Shown: positions 8,074-17,294, counted from the stretch's first letter. The stretch is DNA of 64,000 nt from Solidesulfovibrio magneticus RS-1 (GCF_000010665.1 NC_012796.1:1758501-1822500); one strand, 5' to 3'. The notes: generated from the sequence alone by a model not told the origin. Made by a program: numbers and translations.

Positions 8074-9317
8074 CCGAGAAAATCCTGCAGCAGCACTGCG
8101 ATGAGCAGATTACAGGTCCCGGGCAGATCGTCCGTTGCCGGCTTTCCCTGGTCCTGGCCAACGACATCACCGCGCCCCTGGCGATTAAGTCCTTTAAAAA
8201 GATGGGCGCGGCCGGCGTTTTCGACAAAGACAAGGTCACCATCGTCGCCGACCACTTCACGCCCAACAAGGACATCGAATCGGCCGAACAGGTGAAGGTC
8301 TGTCGCGAATTCGCCAAGGAAATGGGCATCACCCATTACTTCGAAGGCGGCAACGTCGGCGTCGAGCACGCGCTTTTGCCCGAACTCGGCCTGGTCGGCC
8401 CGGGTGACGTGGTCATCGGCGCGGACTCCCATACCTGCACCTACGGCGGTCTGGGAGCCTTCGCCACCGGCATGGGCTCCACCGACGTGGCCGCCGGCAT
8501 GGCCCTGGGCGAAACCTGGTTCAAAGTGCCGCCCACCATCCAGGTCATCCTCACCGGCACGCTGCGCCAGTGGGTCGGGGCCAAGGACCTCATGCTGGCG
8601 CTCATCGGCACCATCGGCGTTTCCGGCGCGCTGTATAAGGCCCTGGAGTTTGTCGGCCCGCTGGCTTCGGCCCTGTCCGTCGAAGGCCGCATGACCATGT
8701 CCAACATGGCCATCGAAGCCGGCGGCAAGGTCGGACTCTTCGCCGCCGACGACAAGACCCTGGCCTACGCCGCCGCCCACGGCCGCAAAGGCGACAAGGC
8801 CATTGCCGCCGATGCCGGCGCGGCCTACGAACGCGTCGTCACCATCGACGCCACCGGCATGGAGCCGCAGATCGCCTGCCCGCACCTGCCCGACAACGTC
8901 AAGCCCGTCTCCGCCGTGGCCGGCCTCAAAGTCGATCAGGCCGTCATCGGTTCCTGCACCAACGGCCGCATCGAGGACCTGCGCGAAGCCGCCGCCATCC
9001 TCAAGGGCCGCAAGGTGAGCAAGGACGTGCGCACCATCATCCTGCCCGCCACCCCCAACATCTGGCGCCAAGCCCTGGCCGAAGGCCTCATCGAGACCTT
9101 CATGGACGCCGGCTGCATCGTCGGCCCCGCTACCTGCGGGCCGTGCCTGGGCGGCCACATGGGCATCCTGGCCGGCGGCGAACGCGCCATCGCCACCACC
9201 AACCGCAACTTCAAAGGCCGCATGGGCAGCCTGGAAAGCGAAGTCTACCTCTCCGGCCCCGCCGCCGCCGCCGCCGCCGCTGTTGCCGGCGAGATCATTG
9301 ATCCGGCCAAGGTGTAG
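8058..9317 (+). CDS. leuC: 3-isopropylmalate dehydratase large subunit
   Basis: With LeuD it isomerises 2- to 3-isopropylmalate through a [4Fe-4S] cluster. The 419-residue length matches the compact LeuC type rather than the 470-residue enterobacterial form. Cluster cysteines appear in GSCTNGRIEDL (about residue 298) and in CGPCLGG near 355-365. GADSHTCTYGG is the third conserved aconitase-type segment. AAGGAGGAGG precedes the ATG inside the leuA coding end, suggesting translational coupling. Confidence 0.96.
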   Translation: MPATLAEKILQQHCDEQITGPGQIVRCRLSLVLANDITAPLAIKSFKKMGAAGVFDKDKVTIVADHFTPNKDIESAEQVKVCREFAKEMGITHYFEGGNVGVEHALLPELGLVGPGDVVIGADSHTCTYGGLGAFATGMGSTDVAAGMALGETWFKVPPTIQVILTGTLRQWVGAKDLMLALIGTIGVSGALYKALEFVGPLASALSVEGRMTMSNMAIEAGGKVGLFAADDKTLAYAAAHGRKGDKAIAADAGAAYERVVTIDATGMEPQIACPHLPDNVKPVSAVAGLKVDQAVIGSCTNGRIEDLREAAAILKGRKVSKDVRTIILPATPNIWRQALAEGLIETFMDAGCIVGPATCGPCLGGHMGILAGGERAIATTNRNFKGRMGSLESEVYLSGPAAAAAAAVAGEIIDPAKV

Positions 9318-9334
9318 TAGAGAGAGGAAGAATA

Positions 9335-9378
9335 AGATGCCTCCGGCGGCCGGGGACCTGAGGCCCCCGGACCCCCCA
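9335..9378 (-). repeat. modular hairpin repeat, copy 2
   Basis: Same family as copy 1 in reverse orientation, between leuC and leuD. It has the tail GCCGCCGGAGGC and a CCGGGG..CTCAGG..CCCCGG stem. It lies inside an evident operon, so it is unlikely to be a strong terminator. Confidence 0.85.
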
Positions 9379-9424
9379 ATAAGGGGAGGGTCGCTCGCGA
9401 GGCTTAGAGCATAAGGAGAGAGAC

Positions 9425-9922
9425 ATGTACCACGGTACTGCCCATACGGTCGGCGCGCATATCGACACCGACGCCATCATTCCGGCCCGGTTCCTGGTCA
9501 CCACCGACCCGGCCGAACTCGGGGCCAACTGCATGGAAGGCCTGGAAGCCGGCTGGATCAAGAAAGTGAAGCAGGGCGACATCATGGTTGCCGGCGAAAA
9601 CTTCGGTTGCGGCTCGTCGCGCGAACACGCGCCCATAGCCCTGCTCGGAGCCGGCATCCCGGTGGTCATCGCCCACAGCTTCGCCCGAATCTTCTACCGC
9701 AACGGCTTCAACATGGGGCTGGTGCTGCTGGAGATCGGCGACGACGTGAGCAAAATCCACGACGGCGACGAACTCAAGGTCGATGCCGATACCGGCGTCA
9801 TCAGTAACGTCACCACCGGCCAGACCATCCAGTGCAAACCCGTGCCGCCGTTCATGAAAGGCATTCTCGACAAAGGGGGCCTCATCCCCTACGTCCAGGA
9901 CCGCTTGGCGGAGCGAGTGTAG
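9425..9922 (+). CDS. leuD: 3-isopropylmalate dehydratase small subunit
   Basis: The 165-residue swivel-domain subunit completes the LeuCD isomerase. [16 protein letters not shown] (about 58-73) is the substrate-binding aconitase-C signature, and [12 protein letters not shown] near the start is typical of the short LeuD class paired with the compact LeuC. GGAGAG precedes the ATG. Repeats flank the gene on both sides without breaking the pathway order. Confidence 0.95.
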   Translation: MYHGTAHTVGAHIDTDAIIPARFLVTTDPAELGANCMEGLEAGWIKKVKQGDIMVAGENFGCGSSREHAPIALLGAGIPVVIAHSFARIFYRNGFNMGLVLLEIGDDVSKIHDGDELKVDADTGVISNVTTGQTIQCKPVPPFMKGILDKGGLIPYVQDRLAERV

Positions 9923-9936
9923 GTAAGAAGGAAGAG

Positions 9937-9981
9937 AAGAGTGCCTCCGGCGGCTGGGGGCCTGAGGCCCCCAGACCCCCC
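9937..9981 (-). repeat. modular hairpin repeat, copy 3
   Basis: Read on the minus strand it matches copy 1 closely, except that one stem pair is changed on both sides: CTGGGGGCC..GGCCCCCAG instead of CCGGGGGCC..GGCCCCCGG. That is a compensatory change. Confidence 0.85.
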
Positions 9982-10045
9982 AAATGGGTGAAGGGGGACC
10001 GGCTGGCCGAGTGCACTCTCGCATAAATAATTTGCCTTCCATTCA

Positions 10046-10089
10046 GGGGGTCCGGGGGGATTATCCCCCCGGCCGCCGGAGGCATCTTC
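10046..10089 (+). repeat. modular hairpin repeat, copy 4
   Basis: CCGGGGGGAT/TATCCCCCCGG-type stem followed by GCCGCCGGAGGCATC. It is oriented opposite to copy 3, 64 bases away, making an inverted pair between leuD and leuB. Confidence 0.85.
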
Positions 10090-10112
10090 AATAATATTTT
10101 CGAGGTTAGCAC

Positions 10113-11189
10113 ATGCGTTACAATATCTGCGTCATGCCGGGCGACGGCATTGGGCCGGAGATCGTGGCCGAGGCGGTGAAGGTTCTGGACGTGGTCGGCA
10201 AGAAGTTCGGCCTGGAGTTCGCCTACACCCAGGCGCTTATCGGCGGCGCGGCCATCGACGCCGTGGGTGTGCCGCTGCCTGATGAGACGGTCGCGGCCTG
10301 CAAGGCGGCTGACGCCGTGCTGCTCGGCGCGGTTGGCGGCCCCAAGTGGGACGAGATCGACCCGGCCATCCGCCCGGAAAAGGGCCTGCTTGGCATCCGC
10401 AAGGCGTTGGGACTGTTCGCCAACCTGCGTCCGGCCAAGCTGTTCCCGGAGCTGGCCGCCGCCTGCTGTCTGCGCCCGGACATCGTGGGCCAGGGCCTGG
10501 ACGTCATGGTCATCCGCGAGCTGACCGGCGGCGCGTATTTCGGCGAACCGCGCGGCATTGAGAAGCGCGGCGACGAGGAAGTCGGGTTCAACACCATGGT
10601 CTATGCCGAGCACGAAGTGCGCCGCATCGCCAAGGTGGGCTTCGAGACCGCCCGCAAGCGCGGCAAGAAGCTGTGCTCCGTGGACAAGGCCAACGTGCTG
10701 GACGTCTCGCGCCTGTGGCGCAAGGTGGTCCTGGAAGTGGCCAAGGACTACCCGGACGTGGAGTTGAGCCACATGTACGTGGACAACGCGGCCATGCAGC
10801 TCGTGCGCGCTCCGTCGCAGTTCGACGTCATCGTGACGGAAAACCTTTTCGGCGACATCCTGTCCGACGAAGCGGCGGTCATCACCGGTTCCATCGGCAT
10901 GTTGCCCTCGGCTTCCCTTGGCGCGGCCAACCCGGGCCTGTACGAGCCCATCCACGGCTCGGCCCCGGACATCGCCGGCCAGGACAAGGCCAACCCCCTG
11001 GCCACCATCCTGTCCGTGGCCATGATGCTCAAGCATTCCTTTGACCAGCCCGCCGCCGCCGAGGCCATCGAAGCCGCCTGCGCCAAGGTGCTGGCCGACG
11101 GCTACCGCACCGGCGACATCATGGAGCCGGGCAAGACCCTGGTCGGCTGCAAAGCCATGGGGCAGTTGGTGGTCGAGCGTTTGGGATAG
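10113..11189 (+). CDS. leuB: 3-isopropylmalate dehydrogenase
   Basis: NAD-dependent oxidative decarboxylation of 3-isopropylmalate, the third leucine-specific step. The 358-residue protein begins [18 protein letters not shown] and carries the metal-binding [12 protein letters not shown] segment and the NAD-binding [11 protein letters not shown] motif near residue 275. Length is normal for the family. It ends the leuACDB order and is followed by a strong terminator. Confidence 0.96.
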   Translation: MRYNICVMPGDGIGPEIVAEAVKVLDVVGKKFGLEFAYTQALIGGAAIDAVGVPLPDETVAACKAADAVLLGAVGGPKWDEIDPAIRPEKGLLGIRKALGLFANLRPAKLFPELAAACCLRPDIVGQGLDVMVIRELTGGAYFGEPRGIEKRGDEEVGFNTMVYAEHEVRRIAKVGFETARKRGKKLCSVDKANVLDVSRLWRKVVLEVAKDYPDVELSHMYVDNAAMQLVRAPSQFDVIVTENLFGDILSDEAAVITGSIGMLPSASLGAANPGLYEPIHGSAPDIAGQDKANPLATILSVAMMLKHSFDQPAAAEAIEAACAKVLADGYRTGDIMEPGKTLVGCKAMGQLVVERLG

Positions 11190-11223
11190 TCATTCTCGTT
11201 TGTTTTCAGCTCATTAAAGCGTC

Positions 11224-11267
11224 ACGGGCAGGAGACCCCCTCGGGGCTGGTTCTCCTGCCCGTTTTT
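11224..11267 (+). terminator. Rho-independent terminator of the leu operon
   Basis: A 12-bp perfect stem ACGGGCAGGAGA/TCTCCTGCCCGT is followed by a T run, starting 34 bases after the leuB stop. Confidence 0.93.
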
Positions 11268-11326
11268 GCGTACAACGCGCGCGAAGCCGATGAAGGTTCT
11301 GACGGAACCCTCTTGCCACGCTATCG

Positions 11327-11371
11327 GGGATTCCAAAGGGCGAGAGCCCTTTGGCCGCCGGAGGCTTCCTC
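11327..11371 (+). repeat. modular hairpin repeat, copy 5
   Basis: Different arm sequence (CCAAAGGG..CCCTTTGG, loop CGAGAG or similar) but the same following tail GCCGCCGGAGGC. It lies upstream of the ABC-F gene. Confidence 0.85.
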
Positions 11372-11425
11372 CTGATCCTATGGCCGGCTCCACGAAATAA
11401 CTTCCAGCCAAACGACGCACTCCCC

Positions 11426-13426
11426 ATGGCCAAAGTCAGTCTGCAAAATATTTCCAAGGCCTATGCCGGCCGCGACCTGTTTAGGGAATTCTCCCTGGAG
11501 ATCCCCGGCGGTACGCGCCTGGCCGTGGTCGGCCAGAACGGCGCGGGCAAGTCCACGCTTCTTAAACTCATTGCCGGCGTGTCCGAACCCGACAGCGGCC
11601 GGATGGTCCTCTCCACCGGCGCGCGCCTGGGCTATGTGGCCCAGGAAATGGACGCTTCCGATCTCGGCATGTCGCTTTTAGCCTGGGTCATGGCCGCGCT
11701 GCCGTCCTGGAAGGAATTCTGGCAACGCTACGACGCGGCCGTGGCCGCCGGCGACGAGGCGGCCATGACGGCCCTGGCCCACGAGCAGGCCAGCCTCGAA
11801 CATGCCCTGGGCTACAATCCCGAGCATCGGGCCAAGACCATCCTTTCGGGCCTGGGGTTTGAGGAAAAGCATATGGCCGGCCCCTTGTCCGGCCTGTCCG
11901 GCGGCTGGCGCGAGCGGGCCAAGCTCGCCCGGGTGCTCACGGCCGGGGCCGACGTGCTGCTTCTGGACGAACCCACCAACCATCTCGACCTCGAAGCCGT
12001 GGCCTGGTTGGAGGCGTTTTTGACCGCCTTCGAGGGCGTGCTCATCTTCGTGGCCCACGACCGGGTGTTTCTCGACCGCGTGGCTACCCACACGCTGTTT
12101 TTGGGCGAAACCAAGCCCATCTGGCGGCCCGGGTCGTTCTCCCAGTTTTTGGCCTGGCGCGAGGAGATGGAAAAGCAGTGGGAGCGGCAGGCTGCGGCCA
12201 TCGACAACAAGATCAAGCAGCACAACGTCTTTATCGACCGCTTCCGCTACAAGTCGAGCAAGGCCCGGCAGGCCCAGAGCAAGCTCAAAAACGTGGAAAA
12301 GCTCAACAAGGAGATCGAGAGCCTGCGCGGCGACCGGCCCGACGTGCGCGGCCGCACCCTCGATTTCTCCCTGCCCGAGCCCGAGCGCTGCGACAAGACC
12401 GTGTGCGCCGCCGCCGATCTGGCCTACCACTGGCCCGACCGCGCGCCGCTGTGGCCGCCGCTCACCTTTCAGCTGTTCCGGGGCCAGAAGGTGGCGCTCG
12501 TCGGCCACAACGGCGCGGGCAAGACCACGCTTCTAAAGCTCATCGTCGGCGTCAACAAACCCAACGACGGCCGGCTGGTCCTCGGCACGGGCGTCAAGCT
12601 GGGGTATTTCAGCCAGCACCAGACGGAGATCCTCAATACCGAAGGCACGGTCATGTCCGAGATGCGGCGCATGGCCGGCCCCAAGGCCACGCATCTGGAG
12701 TGCTGCTCCACCCTGGGGCTGTTCCTTCTGGGCGAGGACTATTGGGACCGCCGGGTGTTCGAGCTCTCCGGCGGCGAGAAGTCGCGGCTGGTGTTGGCGG
12801 GTCTCTTTTCGGCGCGGGCCAATTTCCTGGTCCTGGACGAACCCACCAACCACCTGGACCTGGAAAGCCGCGAAGCGCTGGTGCGCGCCCTGGCCGAATA
12901 TTCGGGCACCATCCTGATGGTCGCCCACGACCGTTATCTCTTGCGCGAGGCCGCCGCCGAGGTCTGGTCCGTGGGGGCTGAGGGGCTGGTCGTTTACGAG
13001 GAAGGCTACGCCGCCTACGAGGCGGCCCGGCTGGCCGAGGCCGCCGCCGCGTCCAAGGCCGAGGGGGCGGGCGCGGCCGAGGACAACGCCCAAAGCGCGC
13101 CCAAGCTGTCGCGCCAGGAGGACAAGGAGCGCAAGCGCCGGGTGGCCGAGCTGCGAAACGCCCTCTACCGCGACATCAAACCCAAGCGCGAGGCCTTTGA
13201 GAAGCTCGAAGCCGAGCTGGAAACCTTGCTGGCCAAGCAGTCCGAAGTCGAGGCCGTCATGGCCGATCCCGAAACCTACGCCCAGCGCGAACTGTTTTCC
13301 AAGCTCAGCAAGGAGTACAGCGACCTTTCGCGCGAAGCCGAGGATCTGCTCGCCCGCATGGCCGTCATGGAAGAGGAGATCGCCGATCTGGAGGCCCGCC
13401 GGGCCGCCCTGGTGGAGGATGTATGA
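11426..13426 (+). CDS. ABC-F family ATPase (duplicated ATP-binding cassettes)
   Basis: The 666-residue cytosolic protein has two ABC cassettes and no membrane segments. The first has GQNGAGKST, LSGGWRERAKLARVL and LLLDEPTNHLD. The second has GHNGAGKTT, LSGGEKSR and LVLDEPTNHLD. A charged linker and an Arg/Glu-rich C-terminal coiled-coil (about 570-665) complete the ABC-F pattern. Such proteins act on the ribosome; whether this one is Uup-, YheS- or EttA-like cannot be settled by eye. ATG at 11426 starts the conserved MAKVSLQNISKAY; the upstream frame is repeat DNA. Its stop overlaps the mutT start (ATGA). Confidence 0.92.
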   Translation: MAKVSLQNISKAYAGRDLFREFSLEIPGGTRLAVVGQNGAGKSTLLKLIAGVSEPDSGRMVLSTGARLGYVAQEMDASDLGMSLLAWVMAALPSWKEFWQRYDAAVAAGDEAAMTALAHEQASLEHALGYNPEHRAKTILSGLGFEEKHMAGPLSGLSGGWRERAKLARVLTAGADVLLLDEPTNHLDLEAVAWLEAFLTAFEGVLIFVAHDRVFLDRVATHTLFLGETKPIWRPGSFSQFLAWREEMEKQWERQAAAIDNKIKQHNVFIDRFRYKSSKARQAQSKLKNVEKLNKEIESLRGDRPDVRGRTLDFSLPEPERCDKTVCAAADLAYHWPDRAPLWPPLTFQLFRGQKVALVGHNGAGKTTLLKLIVGVNKPNDGRLVLGTGVKLGYFSQHQTEILNTEGTVMSEMRRMAGPKATHLECCSTLGLFLLGEDYWDRRVFELSGGEKSRLVLAGLFSARANFLVLDEPTNHLDLESREALVRALAEYSGTILMVAHDRYLLREAAAEVWSVGAEGLVVYEEGYAAYEAARLAEAAAASKAEGAGAAEDNAQSAPKLSRQEDKERKRRVAELRNALYRDIKPKREAFEKLEAELETLLAKQSEVEAVMADPETYAQRELFSKLSKEYSDLSREAEDLLARMAVMEEEIADLEARRAALVEDV

Positions 13427-13827
13427 GCGGGGCCGCCAAAGTTGTCGAGGTGGTGGCCGCCGTCATCTGGAAGGACGGCCGGTATCTCGGCGTCAAGCGC
13501 CCCGAGGGCAAGGCCATGGCCGGAGCCTATGAATTTCCAGGCGGTAAGATCGAACCGGGCGAGACGCCGGAGAAGGCGCTGGACCGCGAACTTTGTGAAG
13601 AATTGGGCATAAGGCCTGTCACGATTGCCTTTTTCCGCGAAAAAGCGCATGCCTACCAACACCTCTCGGTTCGTCTCCATTTTTTTCACGTCCGGGCGTA
13701 TGACGGGGAGCCGCTCCCCTTGGAAGGCCAGGACATGGAATGGCTGACGCCCGAACAGGGCAGGACCAGACCGTTTCTGGAGGCCGACCGCGACATCGTG
13801 GACGCCCTAGTGGCCGAAACGGCTTGA
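13423..13827 (+). CDS. mutT: Nudix hydrolase, MutT / 8-oxo-dGTP diphosphatase type
   Basis: The 134-residue protein carries a perfect Nudix box, GGKIEPGETPEKALDRELCEELGI (split here as GGKIEPGE and REL-x-EELGI), with all catalytic glutamates. Size and the EFPGG context fit MutT proteins that remove oxidised nucleotides from the pool. A role as a general (d)NTP pyrophosphohydrolase is possible. It overlaps the ABC-F gene by four bases and is co-transcribed with it. Confidence 0.88.
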   Translation: MSGAAKVVEVVAAVIWKDGRYLGVKRPEGKAMAGAYEFPGGKIEPGETPEKALDRELCEELGIRPVTIAFFREKAHAYQHLSVRLHFFHVRAYDGEPLPLEGQDMEWLTPEQGRTRPFLEADRDIVDALVAETA

Positions 13828-13888
13828 CCCGCCGGCTTATTTGCCGGCAATGCCAACCCCCCTTGAAGAGTTTTTGGGGAAAGGGGGC

Positions 13889-13930
13889 CCGGGGGAAAAC
13901 CCCTTTGTGCAAAAAGGGGTTTTCCCCCGG
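13889..13930 (+). terminator. 18-bp perfect hairpin after mutT
   Basis: Arms 13889-13906 and 13913-13930 are perfectly complementary (CCGGGGGAAAACCCCTTT and its complement) with a 6-base loop. A short TTCTTCC follows. It lies between mutT and metF, so it may stop or protect the upstream message. It is not the same family as the GCCGCCGGAGGC repeats. Confidence 0.55.
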
Positions 13931-13960
13931 TTCTTCCTTCCCCTCCCCAAAGGAGACGCT

Positions 13961-14833
13961 GTGCGGATCAGGGAGTTGATGGAGGCCAGGCGGCCGTTTG
14001 TTTCGTTGGAGTTTTTCCCGCCCAAGGAGCGTGAGGCCTGGGACGGGTTTTTCGGCGTGGTCGAGAAGCTCATCCCGGTGCGCCCGCTTTTCGTCTCCGT
14101 CACCTACGGGGCCGGCGGCAGCACCCATGCCCACACGCTGGAGATCGTCTCGCGCCTGAAGACCGCCTACGGCCTGGAGCCCATGGCCCATCTGACGTGC
14201 GTGGGCGCGAGCAAGGACAAGATTCGCGGTTTCCTCGGCGCCCTGGCCCAGGCCGGCGTGGACAACGTCCTGGCCCTTCGCGGCGATCCGCCCAAGGGGC
14301 AGGAGACGTTCGTGCCGGATTCCGAGGATTTCCAGCACGCTTCCGATCTCGTGGCCTTCATCCGGGCCGAGTATCCGAACCTGTGCCTGGGCGTGGCCGG
14401 CTATCCCGAGTGTCATCCCGAGGCCGTCTCGCCGCAAGAAGATCTGGAGCATCTGCGCCATAAGCTGGCCCTGGGCGGCAGCTTTGCCGTCACCCAGCTC
14501 TTTTTCGACAACGACCGCTATTTCGATTTCGTGGCCCGGGCCCGGGCCGCCGGCATTGACGCGCCCATGGTGCCGGGCGTGTTGCCGGTCCTCAGCCTGG
14601 CCAGCATCAAGCGGTTTGCCGCCCTGTGCGGCGCGTCGCTGCCGCCGGCCTACATGGCCGAGCTGGAAGCGGCCGATGCCGCCGGCGGCAACGCCGCCGT
14701 GGCCGAGGTTGGCATCGCTTACGCCCGCAAGCAGGCCCAGGATCTGCTGCGCCGGGGCGCGCCGGGCGTGCATCTCTACACGCTCAACAAGGCCGAGGCC
14801 GTGCTCTCCATCGTCTCGGGCCTGGAATATTAG
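13961..14833 (+). CDS. metF: 5,10-methylenetetrahydrofolate reductase
   Basis: The FAD enzyme reduces methylene-THF to methyl-THF for methionine synthesis. It has 290 residues, the usual MetF length. SLEFFPPKE near the N-terminus holds the catalytic glutamate; SVTYGAGGS and NVLALRGDPP are conserved barrel strands. GTG at 13961 is chosen because AAAGGAGA precedes it and the protein then starts VRIRELMEARRPFVSLEF as family members do; the upstream frame runs through the hairpin. No methionine riboswitch is visible in the short leader. Confidence 0.94.
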   Translation: MRIRELMEARRPFVSLEFFPPKEREAWDGFFGVVEKLIPVRPLFVSVTYGAGGSTHAHTLEIVSRLKTAYGLEPMAHLTCVGASKDKIRGFLGALAQAGVDNVLALRGDPPKGQETFVPDSEDFQHASDLVAFIRAEYPNLCLGVAGYPECHPEAVSPQEDLEHLRHKLALGGSFAVTQLFFDNDRYFDFVARARAAGIDAPMVPGVLPVLSLASIKRFAALCGASLPPAYMAELEAADAAGGNAAVAEVGIAYARKQAQDLLRRGAPGVHLYTLNKAEAVLSIVSGLEY

Positions 14834-14887
14834 TCGGGACACCGTCGGGGGCAGAGAGAAGAACCATATTGAAGCCGTTCCCGTTGC

Positions 14888-14932
14888 GGGTTTCCAAAGG
14901 GCGGCAGCCCTTTGGCCGCCGGAGGCTTCTCC
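14888..14932 (+). repeat. modular hairpin repeat, copy 6
   Basis: Arms CCAAAGGG/CCCTTTGG as in copy 5 with a different loop (CGGCAG in place of CGAGAG), then GCCGCCGGAGGC. It lies between metF and asd. Confidence 0.85.
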
Positions 14933-15040
14933 CCCTGAACATCTCGCAACGCATTGACGACAATTTTCGCCGCGCTTCCTGTCGGGATGCGCTCGGTTGC
15001 GGAGTGCGGCACACACGCAGATTGCCTTACGGAGGATCGT

Positions 15041-16066
15041 ATGGGCGGGGGCGAGTTGGTTGTGGCAGTGGCCGGCGCCACGGGCGCCGTTGGCCGTGAA
15101 ATGCTCAAGACGCTGGAAGGTCGCGCTTTCCCGGCAACGACCGTGAAAGCCTTGGCGTCCTCGCGCTCGGCCGGCACTACCGTGCCGTTTGCCGGCGGGG
15201 AGCTCATCGTCGAGGAAATGACCGAGAAATCCTTTGAAGGCGTCGACATCGCGCTGTTTTCCGCCGGCGGCTCCACCTCGAAACAGTTCGCTCCGTTCGC
15301 GGTCAAGTCCGGTTGCGTGGTCATCGACAATTCCAGCGCCTGGCGCATGGACCCCGAGGTGCCGCTGGTGGTGCCCGAGGTCAATCCCGAGGACGTGGAC
15401 TGGCACAAGGGCATCATCGCCAATCCCAACTGTTCGACCATCCAGATGGTGGTGGCGCTCAAGCCCCTGCACGACGTGGGGAAAATCAAGCGCGTCATTG
15501 TTTCCACCTATCAGGCCGTGTCCGGCACTGGCCAGAAGGCCATTGCCGAGCTGGAAACGCAGGTGCGCCAGCTGTTCAACAGCCAGGAACCGGACGTGAA
15601 GGTGTATCCGCACCAGATCGCGTTTAACTGTCTGCCCCAGATCGACGTCTTCTCCGATGGTGACTACACCTTCGAAGAGATCAAGATGATCAAAGAGACC
15701 AACAAGATCATGGGTGACGACTCCATCAAGGTGACGGCCACCACTGTGCGCGTGCCGGTTTTCTACGGCCACAGCGAGTCGGTCAACATCGAGACGGAAA
15801 AAAAGATCACGGCCAAGGAAGCCCGGGCCATCCTGTCCCAGGCTCCGGGCGTCGTGGTCTACGACAACCCGGCCGAGAAGATCTATCCCATGCCGCTGAT
15901 GGCCGGCGGCGAAGACCCGGTCTTCGTCGGACGCATCCGCGAGGACAACACCATCGAAAACGGCCTGCACCTGTGGATCGTGGCCGATAACATCCGCAAG
16001 GGCGCGGCGCTCAACGCCGTGCAGATCGCTGAACTGCTCATGGAACGCGGCCAGGTGCGCGTTTAG
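15041..16066 (+). CDS. asd: aspartate-semialdehyde dehydrogenase
   Basis: NADPH-dependent reduction of aspartyl phosphate to the semialdehyde, the branch to lysine, threonine, methionine and diaminopimelate. The 341-residue protein has a GATGAVG nucleotide-binding loop (about 12-18) and the catalytic cysteine C131 in NPNCSTIQ. GGAGG lies 7 bases before the ATG at 15041; the longer frame upstream lacks family similarity. It stands beside metF and a class IV aminotransferase in an amino-acid region but has its own leader. Confidence 0.95.
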   Translation: MGGGELVVAVAGATGAVGREMLKTLEGRAFPATTVKALASSRSAGTTVPFAGGELIVEEMTEKSFEGVDIALFSAGGSTSKQFAPFAVKSGCVVIDNSSAWRMDPEVPLVVPEVNPEDVDWHKGIIANPNCSTIQMVVALKPLHDVGKIKRVIVSTYQAVSGTGQKAIAELETQVRQLFNSQEPDVKVYPHQIAFNCLPQIDVFSDGDYTFEEIKMIKETNKIMGDDSIKVTATTVRVPVFYGHSESVNIETEKKITAKEARAILSQAPGVVVYDNPAEKIYPMPLMAGGEDPVFVGRIREDNTIENGLHLWIVADNIRKGAALNAVQIAELLMERGQVRV

Positions 16067-16082
16067 GCGGGGAGAGGGAAGA

Positions 16083-16161
16083 GAAGATGCCTCCGGCGGC
16101 CAGGAGAGGCTCTGCCTCTCCTGGACCTCTCCGCCGGGGGCCTGAGGCCCCCGGACCCCCC
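16083..16161 (-). repeat. modular hairpin repeat, copy 7 (two-hairpin form)
   Basis: Read on the minus strand: a CCGGGGGCCTCAGGCCCCCGG hairpin, a CGGAGAGGT spacer, a CCAGGAGAGGC..GCCTCTCCTGG hairpin, then GCCGCCGGAGGC. The second hairpin shares arms with copy 10. Confidence 0.85.
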
Positions 16162-16257
16162 AATTGGGTAGAAGGGGAGCGTTGGTGCGGACCATGGAAA
16201 ATGGCGCCGCGACAACGCGCGAATGGTGCTTGCTAAGGCCTCGGAAGCGGGGCAAAC

Positions 16258-16290
16258 GGGGGAAACGGCCGAGCGTCGTTTCCCCCATTT
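16258..16290 (+). terminator. hairpin between asd and the aminotransferase gene
   Basis: A 10-bp perfect stem GGGGGAAACG/CGTTTCCCCC with a 9-base loop is followed by ATTTT. It ends about 20 bases before the aminotransferase start, so it could end the asd transcript or sit in the next gene's leader. Confidence 0.5.
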
Positions 16291-16309
16291 TGCATAGAAG
16301 GAGTGTCCC

Positions 16310-17251
16310 ATGCCTGAGATTGCTGACGCCCAAACGTATTTGGAACGCCTGCTGGCCGCGCCGCGCCCCGGGGGCGAGGGCGTGCTGGCGTTTTACGACC
16401 ACCGTATCGGCGTCATCGGCAAGGACCCGCGACTCATGCTCATGCCGCTGGACGACCATCTCGTCCACCGGGGCGACGGCGTCTTCGAGACCCTCAAATA
16501 CATTGGTCGCAAACTGTATCAGGTGAAGCCGCATTTCGACCGCATGGCCCGCTCGGCGGCGGCGATCCATCTTGATCCGCCGTGTTCCTGGGACAAGGTC
16601 GCCAAGCTGACCCTTGACGTCTGCCGGGCCGGCGGCGTCGACGACGGCATGGTGCGGGTGCTGGTCGGACGCGGCCCCGGCGGCTTTGGCATCGACCCGG
16701 CCGAATGCCCGACCCCGAGCCTGACCATCGTGGCCTACCGCTTCCACCCCCGGCCGGCCGTGTCCTTTGCTCAGGGCGTCACCGCCTTTCGCACCTCCAT
16801 CCCGGCCAAGCAGAACTACCTGGCCCGCATCAAATCCATCGATTACCTGCCCAATGTGCTCATGAAGCGCGAGGCGACCGCGCGCGGCGAAGATTATCCG
16901 GTCTGCTACGACGACAAGGGCTTTCTGGCCGAAGGGGCCACGGAAAACATCTGCATCGTGGACGCCGCCGGCCGCTTCGTGGTGCCGGAACTCACCAACG
17001 CGCTGACAGGCACCACCTTGCTTCGGGCCGTTGAGCTTATGGAGGGCGAGATGGAAGTGGTCTTTACCGGCATCCGCGAGGAAGACATCGCCACGGCCCG
17101 GGAAATGTTCATCCTCGGCACCACCAACGATTGCCTGAGCATCGTGCGCTACAACGGCGTCCCCGTCGGCGACGGCCGGCCCGGGCCGGTGTCGAAAGCC
17201 CTCAAGGAACGCCTGGTTGCCGACATCGCGGCGAACGGGACGGCATTTTAG
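16310..17251 (+). CDS. class IV PLP-dependent aminotransferase (branched-chain / D-amino acid / ADC lyase-like)
   Basis: The 313-residue fold-type IV PLP enzyme has the Schiff-base lysine in RIKSIDYLPNV (about residue 184) and the EGATENICIV segment near 220 that contacts PLP. GDGVFETLKY near residue 53 is common to the family. Context near leucine and aspartate-family genes favours a branched-chain aminotransferase, but D-amino acid transaminase and aminodeoxychorismate lyase share these motifs. AGAAGGAG precedes the ATG. Confidence 0.85.
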   Translation: MPEIADAQTYLERLLAAPRPGGEGVLAFYDHRIGVIGKDPRLMLMPLDDHLVHRGDGVFETLKYIGRKLYQVKPHFDRMARSAAAIHLDPPCSWDKVAKLTLDVCRAGGVDDGMVRVLVGRGPGGFGIDPAECPTPSLTIVAYRFHPRPAVSFAQGVTAFRTSIPAKQNYLARIKSIDYLPNVLMKREATARGEDYPVCYDDKGFLAEGATENICIVDAAGRFVVPELTNALTGTTLLRAVELMEGEMEVVFTGIREEDIATAREMFILGTTNDCLSIVRYNGVPVGDGRPGPVSKALKERLVADIAANGTAF

Positions 17252-17294
17252 GGTAAGCGAGAAGACCTTCTGTTTTAACGACATACGGTGTAAT

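Noticed and set aside
9882..11036. 384-codon minus-strand frame opposite leuB
   Set aside because: Shadow of leuB plus two repeats.
13619..17284. 1221-codon open frame on the minus strand opposite metF, asd and the aminotransferase gene
   Set aside because: It is antisense to three clear enzymes, runs through two hairpin repeats and lacks any known domain. Long antisense frames are expected in GC-rich DNA.
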